Assembly: GCA_022592435.1 (NCBI GenBank)
Contig: JABYQS010000683.1
Span: forward strand, 1 to 15,434
DNA: 15,434 nucleotides
Origin: Cerioporus squamosus
Taxonomy: Eukaryota > Basidiomycota > Agaricomycetes > Polyporales > Polyporaceae
Direction: 5' to 3'
Shown: positions 8,598-15,434 of the stretch, piece after piece
Layout: every line of letters starts with the position of its first letter
How positions within the stretch are numbered: position 1 is the first letter of the stretch
The notes under the pieces: model-generated
The model's input: the letters and a program-made list of their open reading frames with translations, nothing else
What the model was told of the DNA's origin: nothing
The model's database searches: none
Translations under genes and position numbers: made by a program

Positions 8598-9994
8598 TCA
8601 TCGCGTGGCTAGCCTGCTGCAAAGAAGCGCGAGCAGGTTCTCCTATAAAGCAGAGGTCAGCAAAGGCTACTGCCGCCGAACCTTTGTTCTTCCTCACCTT
8701 GTCCTCGTTCGAGTCCGTGAACATGCACCACGGGTCGTGCATGTCCTTGATCTCAAGTGCGAACGAGTTCGGAATGGACTGCAGCTCTTCGTAGCCGTCC
8801 TGCCACTCCCTGATGCGCTGAATGCGCGACAGCTGGATCGTCTCAAGAGGCTTCGAATCATCCTGGACGCATGAGGATCAATGAGTAGGTCGACCGCGGC
8901 TCGGACAGGCTCACCTCCGCATCCTTGAAAAGCAGCAACGCGTCCTCCCGAAGCTGGAAGTACCGCCGTTTGTACGACAGACAGTCTTCGCTCTGCACGG
9001 TGACCCAGCCCGTGAGCAACACCGTCAGTCCCCGCGCGTTCTTCGTCTTGCGCGACTCAAGCCGCGCCGCAAGCGTCCTGCGCTCCCGGTCGACCCGTTC
9101 CCGCCACGCTTGCCGCTCCCGCATCTGCGCAAGCCGCTGCTCCTCGAGCTCGTGCCGCATCCGCTGCATCTTCGCCGTCTCCTGCCGCCGCCGCTCGCGT
9201 TCTTGCCGCTTGCGCTCGGCGGCGACCATCGACGACAGCGCCTCCGCTTCGCGTTCGATCGCCTCGCGCTTCCGCCGCTCCTCCGCTGCGCGCCGCAGCT
9301 CCTGCTCGAGCGCGGCCTTGCGCGCAGCCTCGTCGCGCGCCGCCTCGAGCAGCTGCTGCTCCTTCTCGTACTTGAGCCGGGCCTGGCGCGCCGCCTCCTC
9401 GCGCAGGGCCTCCTGCTCTTCTTGCTCCTTGCGCCGGCGGGCCTCCCGGCGGCGGAGCTCGGCTTCTTCGGGCGTGGAGATCGTGGCGGCGCGCCGCTGG
9501 GTGGCGGTCATGCGCGCGGCGGCGATGGGGATCCGGGAGGTTGCGCTGCGCGAGTGGGCCGTGCCGGGCTTTGGGGGCACGGTCGGCGACGCGGGTGCGG
9601 GTGCGGGCCTGACACCCATCTCGTCCGGGACGGGAGGGAGCTTGGAGTAGTCCGGGGGCGGGCGCACCTGGTGCGAGATGACGATCACGCTGTCGCTCTC
9701 GGAGATGGGCGACATGACGGCGTAGCGGACGTCGTCCCACTCGCTCCTGTGCGGCTCGTACAGGGAGTAGGTGCGGTCGCGGTGGGGCTCGCCACCGCTC
9801 ATGTCCTTTGGGGGCGGGGGCGGGGGAGGGAGCGGGGCGGACTTGGGCTCGCGGCGGAACATCTTGTCGCTGAAGTCGGCGGTGATGCCTAGGACGCCGG
9901 ACGGACGGGGAGAGGTGGGTTGTCTGTTTGTGCTGGTGCTGAGCGGGAGGAGGAATCTGGGATTGAGCTTGGAACGCAGTTTCTTGGCCGACAT
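8598..9994 (-). CDS. Proline-rich, coiled-coil, PH-domain protein (429 aa)
   Basis: Three minus-strand exons (9994..8915, 8862..8698, 8642..8598) give 429 residues in frame. Residues 1-160 look disordered and proline-rich, with PLPPPPPPP at 54-62, RPPPDYSKLPPVP at 111-123 and APAPASPTVPPKPG near 131-144. Residues about 174-315 form a long Glu/Arg/Ala-rich helix, probably a coiled coil or single alpha-helix. Residues about 324-426 look like a PH domain: TGWVTVQ, YKRRYFQL, ALLLFKD, IQLSRIQRI, SFALEI, CMFTD, then ENLLALL. The usual C-terminal-helix Trp is Leu. I chose ATG 9994 (AAATATGTC context); the extended frame upstream has no ATG. PH domains often bind phosphoinositides or proteins at membranes, so a cortical scaffold is possible, but that is inference. 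I do not recognise a named homologue. Confidence 0.82.
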
Positions 9995-10543
9995 ATTTGC
10001 TGATCGAGTGCTTGGAGACAAGGGCAGGTTGTTCGTTGGGTATGTATGCAATTTCGTTGATTATGATGGGGGTAGCGCGAAGCGAGAGAGAAAGAAAGGA
10101 AATGTACGGTTGAGAGGTAGGTGGAGGGAGAAAGAGAAAGAGAGCTGCGAGATGGGCGGGGCATGTTACTGTATTGTAGGTAATCGGCATCTGCTGTTGC
10201 TACAGAGGGCGGTGCCATTGTTGCCACATCCGCACACTTCCTCTGTTGACCACACAATGCCAGAAGCACAATTACAGGCACATGCGCCGTATCCCCGTCT
10301 GTCTATATCGCATTCTTGAGAAGGGGGGCTTGGGGCACGGCGACAACAACAACTTCCGTAGCGACTGTCGTCGGTCCCAGAAACGCGCCCGGGGTACATC
10401 GGGCTCGTTTGCCAGAGGGCGATCGAACAGGATCTTCTATCTACTACAGAATGCGAGAAGGTGATACAGACTACACCGACAGTACGACATCATCACACCG
10501 GCACCTCCATCGCGGCCCCTTCGCGGGAATGGCAAGCTCAAGC
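9995..10543. other. PH-gene promoter and TSR4 3' region
   Basis: This 550-bp gap between two minus-strand genes holds the PH-gene promoter next to 9994 and the TSR4 3' UTR next to 10543. Overlapping ORFs on both strands lack motifs. The promoter half contains the pyrimidine tract listed at 10081..10150. Confidence 0.55.
10081..10150 (-). promoter_or_regulatory. CT-rich tract upstream of the PH-domain gene
   Basis: The + strand shows long GA runs (GAGAGAGAAAGAAAGG and later GGGAGAAAGAGAAAGAGAG), so the minus strand is a broken CT tract 87 to 156 bp before the ATG. This is typical of fungal promoters and leaders. Confidence 0.4.
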
Positions 10544-12239
10544 TCACTCGTCCCACTGCACGAGCACGTACTCCTCCCGCCATGTCGTCCCCGCGCCGGG
10601 CGTCGTCGCCGCACAGTCCTTCTCGCACGAGAATATCATGCACGTTCCCCACTCCATCCCCCGTCCGGTCGCGTTCTGGCCCTTGAGCGCTTTGAGCACC
10701 TCCGCGCGCCGCTCCTCGTCTGTCTGCTTTTTGCCCTGCGCCGCGCCGTTGTCCTGGGATGGCTTGAGCACGTTGATGAGGTTCGGCATCAGCTGGCACT
10801 CGAATACCGCCGTGATTGGCAGTGCGGGCATGGCGGGAGGGACTCGGGCGCGTAGCTGCGTTTCCGCGGAGGCGTCACCATGAAGTCGGGCTTCGTGACG
10901 GGCAACGGGGGAGACGGTGGGACGGGGAAGAGTTTATCGAAGGTTTTGTCGCTGGAGAAGGGAAGCGGCGTCCCACCCAGTTCGTACCTACCGTGCGCTG
11001 TCGTTAGCTTCGGGCCGAGAATGGGAAGGGAATGTGCGGCGCACCTGAGACATTGCTCGCCCTCGTAGGAGACGCGTTTGCTGAAGCGCTCGAATGCGTG
11101 GTCGACGTCTATCGAGTTCTCGTAGCCTTCCATGGCCCAGCTCCCACCGTCCTTGTCTTTCGCACCCTTGTCGTCGTCCACGTCGACCGCCGCCCCGGCC
11201 GGCACCTTCACCTTCGGAGGCGGCGGGAGGTACTCGGAGACTGTCGAGAGGTACAGAGGCGAATAAGCGGGGGCGGCTGTCCAGGGCGAATCCTGAAGAG
11301 AAGTGGCTTGGAGGGCGGCCGCGAGAGCATCCTGCTCGTCTTCGTCGCCTTCGCTGTCGGTGCCACTTTCGTCTGACACGTCGTCGGCCCCGGTGGACTG
11401 TGTCTTGGATGACGACTCTTCAGGCTCTGGCGAAGCTTCAGGTTCGGGATCTGTGTTGCCAAAGATCTGGGATCCTAGCCCGAACGGGTTTGGTGCAGCG
11501 TTCCCGGCGAGCTGGCGGCAGGAAGCGTCAGCCTAGTCTTCCCGAGGAGACGAGGAGCGTGAACAAGAGAGGCAAGTACGCACAGCGAAGGGGTTGCTTT
11601 TAGGCTGCGCGTTCTTCGCAGCGGCGTCCGCAGCAGCTTTAGCTCGCAGGGCTTCCTTCTCCTTGCGCTTGGCTTCCTTCTTTTCGAGCTTTTCGGCGTA
11701 CTTTTTGTTGAAGCGGAGCTCCCGCCATGCCCGGACGCTGCAGGGGACGCGATCAGGGTTAGAGAGATCGGTCGGGGGCAGCGAGAAGCGGGCGGATCGG
11801 TGTGGGTGTGTGAAGGACGCACCTCCCTTCCTTGCGCTGACAGGAGGATCGTGCGCAGCCCCAGACGAAGAGGGCTCTGTCATTGGGGCTGTCTTCCATG
11901 GGACACCAAACCTGTGCGAGAAGTTCCATGGGCTGGGCGCAATTTTGGCATGTTGCGTGTGCGAGGGGTGGCGGCGGCGGGGACAGGAAAGTCTGCACAC
12001 GGGTGGGGGCAGGGCACGAAATCGGATAGGACATTGATCAATATACAGAGACTACATGGACAAGCGAAGGGGCATCGTACGGGATGACCACCTAAACGCG
12101 ATACAGTGGGGTCTGAGAGGTCTGCTGGGGAGTGTAGAGGACCGTCCGGGAGACCAAGCTGGACGGCGGTCTCGACGTCTGCATCGAGCTCATCGTCCGA
12201 GTCCGACCAGGCGTCGTCGACGACGTCAGCGGGAGGCAT
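10544..12239 (-). CDS. TSR4: TSR4/PDCD2-type 40S ribosome assembly protein, one apparent frameshift
   Basis: Members of this family are chaperone-like proteins for a 40S ribosomal protein and are needed for 20S rRNA processing. Five minus-strand exons are 12239..12081, 11992..11823, 11737..11584, 11511..11045 and 10987..10544. The N-terminal half has ETAVQLGLPDGP, VSRLGGHP, CxxC at 68/71 (CQNCAQPMELL) and a second Cys pair (CARSSC, 99/104), then SVRAWRELRFNKKY and a charged linker. The C-terminal PDCD2_C part shows YENSIDVDHAFERFSKRV, the QCLRYELGGTPLPF block and PCPHC. After one lost base come VFECQLMPNLINVL, RGMEWGTCMIFSCEKDC and EEYVLVQWDE. With one base restored near 10806 the model is 464 codons plus stop, a full-length family member. 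Intron 3 has two in-frame acceptors. Confidence 0.88.
10804..10812 (-). other. Apparent 1-base loss in TSR4 at the C-terminal zinc block
   Basis: On the minus strand the reading ...CPHCQSRR hits a stop four codons after the RR (YSSAS-stop), while VFECQLMPNLINVL is open in the next frame. Conserved CPHC...R-VFECQLMPN blocks are normally contiguous. CGGCGG-TATTC would read on with one more G, so a GGG run shortened to GG explains it. Confidence 0.75.
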
Positions 12240-13142
12240 AGCAAGTGGGTAGCTTGAGGAGTCGGGGAAGCTGGGGAGAGGAGAGGTTAGCTCGGAGGAA
12301 CGAGGACGGAGGCGAGGAAGAGGGAAGGTCAGAAAAGCATGAATGGTATAGTTTTAGGAATCGTCAAGGACAGTTGCGGCCGAGAAGCTCATTCGCAACA
12401 TTTCAGACTCGTCATCTAGATGGCTCATCTTGTGGAGAGACAGCAGGGAAGACGACTCACCGAGGACTCGGAGGGAGTGAGAGCACGGAGACAAGACGCG
12501 AACGGACGCCCACGACAAAATTCAGCGCCGCCTCCTGCCATACCGGAAACAACGGGCCGGACAGCCGGGCGGGCGGCGGGGGAGCCACTCGCCATCGCAC
12601 GCATCGTCCGCAGATGGACCAGGAGTAGCAAGCTGGCCTGGCAACGCAGCAGACATGAAACACCGCGGGGTCTGTACCCGCAGAGTGACGACAACAGCGT
12701 GATGCGCCCTCTGCGCAGTGGCAGCATGCCGGCAGCACGCTTCGCGGCGAGAGGGGACTGGACGCTGCCTGACGCTGCGAAGACAGAGTGCAAATCGTGG
12801 ATCGCATCTAGATAAGCTGCCTGTGCTTGCGCGAACCAGCAACCCCTAGTCCGCTCCCGTGTCGAATCGCGACGTCGCCCCGGAGGTACGCCACCCACGC
12901 GCCTCTCGCTCGAATATCCGTGGCATTCTGGGCACAATCCCTCCTCCTCCGCGCAGCAACAGCCCACACGACACGCCCACAGCGACGGCAGGCGATAGCC
13001 CAGCGGCCGCCCTCCTCGTTTTGTCGCCGGAGAGCAGGGCCAGGATCTTGCCGAGCGAAGAAGCCAGCCGGGCTGTCACTCGCCTCCTTTCCCTTCCCTT
13101 ATATCCTCCTCTCCCGCGCTTCCTCTCTCCGCCTCCTCCTCC
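12240..13142. promoter_or_regulatory. Divergent promoter region between TSR4 and the Zn2Cys6 gene
   Basis: The 900-bp region separates the start codons of TSR4 (-) and the transcription factor (+). On the TSR4 side the minus strand is CT-rich over 12256..12330, with a CTAAC...CCCCAG string that could be a 5'-UTR intron acceptor, and a TATA at 12347..12350. On the other side is the CT-rich leader of the regulator. ORFs up to 180 codons on the minus strand and 127-131 on the + strand in the middle have no recognisable motif, and I do not call them genes. Confidence 0.5.
13078..13142 (+). promoter_or_regulatory. Core promoter/leader of the Zn2Cys6 gene
   Basis: TTATAT at 13099..13104 lies 39 bp before the ATG, inside an almost pure pyrimidine tract that runs up to the start codon. 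The TATA-like box is close to the ATG, so the 5' leader would be very short if it is used; transcription may instead start elsewhere in the tract. Confidence 0.4.
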
Positions 13143-15434
13143 ATGTCCTCCCAGGACCCCATGCTCTCTCCCCAAGATCTCTCCCCGAAGGACCCCGTCA
13201 ACGGCGAGAAGAAGCGCAAACGCGGCGCAACTCGTCTATCGTGTGCAGAGTGTCGCAGGTACGTCCGATTCGGCGTCTACGCGTCCCCGTGTCTCTCAAA
13301 CGCATCCCCGCTCCTCCAACCAAGACTCAAGTTGCGCTGCGATCGCGCTATTCCCTGTGGCTCCTGTGTCAAACGCGGCTGTGCTGCCATCTGTCCCGAC
13401 GGTGCGTCTCGTCCTCCCTCTCACCCTCCCCTCCGTGACTGATCGGCAGTATCCGCTATCCAGGCTCCCTCACCACCGGCAAGGGCAATCGGTATGTATC
13501 TCCCCCTCTGCCGACTCCCTCTCTTACTCTGTTCTTACCTAGCGCACCCAGATTCGTCCTCGCCTCAACACAGGACCTCCACGAAAAGATCAATCAGCTC
13601 GCAAACCGCGTCCGCGAACTCGAGGACGCCCTCCGCACTTCACATGCCCTCCACTCTCTCGAGCCCCACCCTCTCCTCTCCGACGACCTCCTCCGAATAA
13701 AGGCCCCCATACAACGCGAGAACCTCATCAACACCGGCGCTCCAAATGGTTCCCCCGACGAGCCAGGTGCCGACGTCGTCGACTCATTCGGCTCATTAGC
13801 AATCAGTGACACCGGCCGCACCAACTACTTCGGTCAGGCTACCAGCTCTTGGGTCAGTCACTCCCGCTGTCACCTACCATCTCACCTGCTTACCCGCCTT
13901 TGACCCGCCTCTCAGTACTTCTTGACGGTCCGTGTGAACATCCCCATTCATGTATCTGTCCACGCTGACAGTTCCTTGGATAGAATGAGGACAACAGGGA
14001 CGACGACCGTGATCAGCGATCCGCCAACCTCCGCAAACTCCTTTCTCCCGAGGTCCTCTCCCTCAGCGGCCTCTTCCCTATCGCCCCCAGTCTACCACTC
14101 ACTCTTGACGCGGAGACCATGCGGATAGAGCGGTTGCGCAGTCTCTTCTGGTATCTGCCTCCCGTCGACGAGGCGACCGAGCTGCGAAACATCTACTACC
14201 AACACGCTGCGTGGATGTAGGTCTTTTGTGCACCCGTCGTGACGTCCCCAGTCTCTCACGTCTCCTCGGTTCAGGTACAACCCAATCTCCATGGCCCAGT
14301 TCAACGAGACTGCCTTCAGCCAGTTCTACAACCCCAACGCCACCCCACAGATGGACGATCCGGTCATGTCGCATCAGCTCGCGCTTATGTTCATGGTCCT
14401 CGCCATCGGCAGCCTGATGGACATCGCCCGCCCCGCCTACAACATCGAGGCAGAAAAGTACCACCATCTGGCACGAGCCGCCCTCTTCCAGAGCCCCATC
14501 TTCGAAGAGCCTACGCTTGCGGCTGTCCAGGCACTGGTACGCTTACATGGACTGAGGACCGTGTGGGAGCACTTACCCCGCATTCCTTACGTGACAGTAT
14601 CTGATGGCGTTCTACCTCTTCCTGGGCGAACGCCATGGCAGTGGCGTCGGATCCAGGTGGGCGTTCATGGGTCTGGCTGTCAAGTTGGGCGTCAGCGTGA
14701 GTACCGTCCTGAGTGCTTCCAGGCCAGTATGCTGACCGTCTTGGATATTTCTTCAGATGGGACTTCGTAAGTTCATACGTTGACCTCCTTCTCGGTCCCC
14801 AGTACTAAATCTTTGTGCCAGACCGTGATGCAGGTCGATGGAAAGTTGACCAGGCGGAGATTCAGAGACGCCGCGAGAGCTTCTGGGAACTCTACTCTTA
14901 CGACCTGTTGCAAGTGCGTTCGCCGTTCACGGGCACGTGTGGAGGAGACTGACCGCCACTTACATCAGTCGTTCACGCTTGGCCGGCCGCCGTCCTTTAC
15001 ACTGGTGCATATCGATTGCAAGAAGCCGTACACAGAGGACCCGAACAACGAGGAGACATGTGAGTACCTCCCATAGGTTAGGCATCCCCTCATACTCACA
15101 CCCTGCACAGTTCACTGGTGGAAGCATCGCTTCACTTCCGAGTGCATGAACCTGGTGTACGACCAAGCGTTTGGTGCGAAGACACCGACGTACAGCACCG
15201 TCCTCCAGCTCGATCGCAAGCTGCGAGGGTTCACCGTCCCCGCATCGCTGCAGATTGCTGGTTTCGGGAACTCAGAGTCGCGGCAAGGCAACTACTACGA
15301 GAGCGTTCCTCTAATCCTGCAGCGCCACCTTGTGCTGGCTATCCGGGAGTCGAGTACGTGGCAGTGGAGTGGATCCTGACTAGCATGCTGATAGCCACGC
15401 GTGATAGATCTGCTGTACATGCACCGTGGTTTCT
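13143..15434 (+). CDS. Zn2Cys6 fungal transcription factor with fungal-specific regulatory domain, 3' end outside window
   Basis: This is a nuclear DNA-binding regulator; its target pathway is not visible. Exons: 13143..13258, 13325..13401, 13464..13491, 13552..13852, 13916..13927, 13984..14216, 14275..14536, 14598..14696, 14757..14766, 14822..14913, 14969..15059, 15111..15353, 15408 onward, giving about 530 codons in frame. KKRKRGATRLSC leads into the binuclear cluster, with Cys at 34, 37, 44, 50, 53 and 62 (spacing 2-6-5-2-8). A short coiled coil follows (about 81-102: hydrophobic Leu83, Ile87, Leu90, Val94, Leu97, Leu101). The fungal_trans domain begins around residue 250 and contains MGLHRDAGRW (377-386), RRRESFWELYSYD, LGRPPSF and LLYMHRGF at the edge. 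An intron splits the zinc cluster after CAECR. Two exons are only 12 and 10 nt. It diverges from TSR4. Confidence 0.9.

Noticed and set aside
8925..9892. Long + strand ORFs (241 and 260 codons) opposite the PH gene
   Set aside because: They are antisense images of a GC-rich, Arg/Glu/Ala-rich coiled coil; the peptides are low-complexity and the minus-strand gene explains the DNA.
9995..10051. Longer N-terminus for the PH protein (19 extra codons)
   Set aside because: The extension would have to begin at TTG (10051..10049); the first ATG, in good context, is at 9994.
9057..10190. 377-codon minus-strand ORF in another frame of the PH gene
   Set aside because: Shadow frame with low-complexity Ala/Gly/Arg content; it lacks the PH block and has no splice model.
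12425..12967. 180-codon minus-strand ORF upstream of TSR4
   Set aside because: Cys/Arg/Ser-rich with no domain, lies in a divergent promoter region, and three overlapping frames are equally open because the DNA is GC-rich.

Overview
The window looks like nuclear DNA of a filamentous basidiomycete, most likely an agaricomycete (mushroom or polypore class). Most genes are cut by many short GT-AG introns (44 to 110 nt, often with GTGCGT or GTGAGT donors). Promoters are pyrimidine-rich. The gene set includes a fungal Zn2Cys6 regulator, a fungal-type profilin and an RNase Z tail with fungal-type motifs. The clade is inferred from these features, not proven. I saw no bacterial operons, insertion sequences, CRISPR arrays or transposon genes.

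Layout, left to right: (1) the 3' end of a tRNase Z gene (+), cut by the window edge and carrying two apparent single-base losses; (2) an intronless gene (-) for an unrecognised protein with a likely mitochondrial presequence, reading away from (3) SDH3 (+), the cytochrome b560 anchor of succinate dehydrogenase, across a shared promoter of about 300 bp that holds a 44-codon upstream ORF; (4) a nine-exon GNL3/Nug1/Grn1-type circularly permuted GTPase (+) for ribosome assembly; (5) profilin (-); (6) a proline-rich, coiled-coil, PH-domain protein (-); (7) a TSR4/PDCD2-type protein for 40S subunit assembly (-), with one apparent single-base loss near its 3' end; (8) a Zn2Cys6 transcription factor (+) with 12 introns before the window ends inside its regulatory domain.

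The exon models for SDH3, the GTPase, profilin, the PH protein and the in-window part of the transcription factor all keep frame across every junction, so I trust them well. TSR4 and tRNase Z keep frame only if one (TSR4) or two (tRNase Z) missing bases are assumed. All three cases fit loss of one base from a short homopolymer, so assembly error is the first explanation to test.

Functionally this is mostly a housekeeping neighbourhood: tRNA 3' processing, respiratory complex II, two ribosome-assembly factors and actin dynamics. I did not find convincing evidence of a new multi-gene system. The best leads are the unknown mitochondrial-type gene sharing a promoter with SDH3, the poly-proline PH protein next to profilin, and 10- and 12-nt microexons in the transcription factor.
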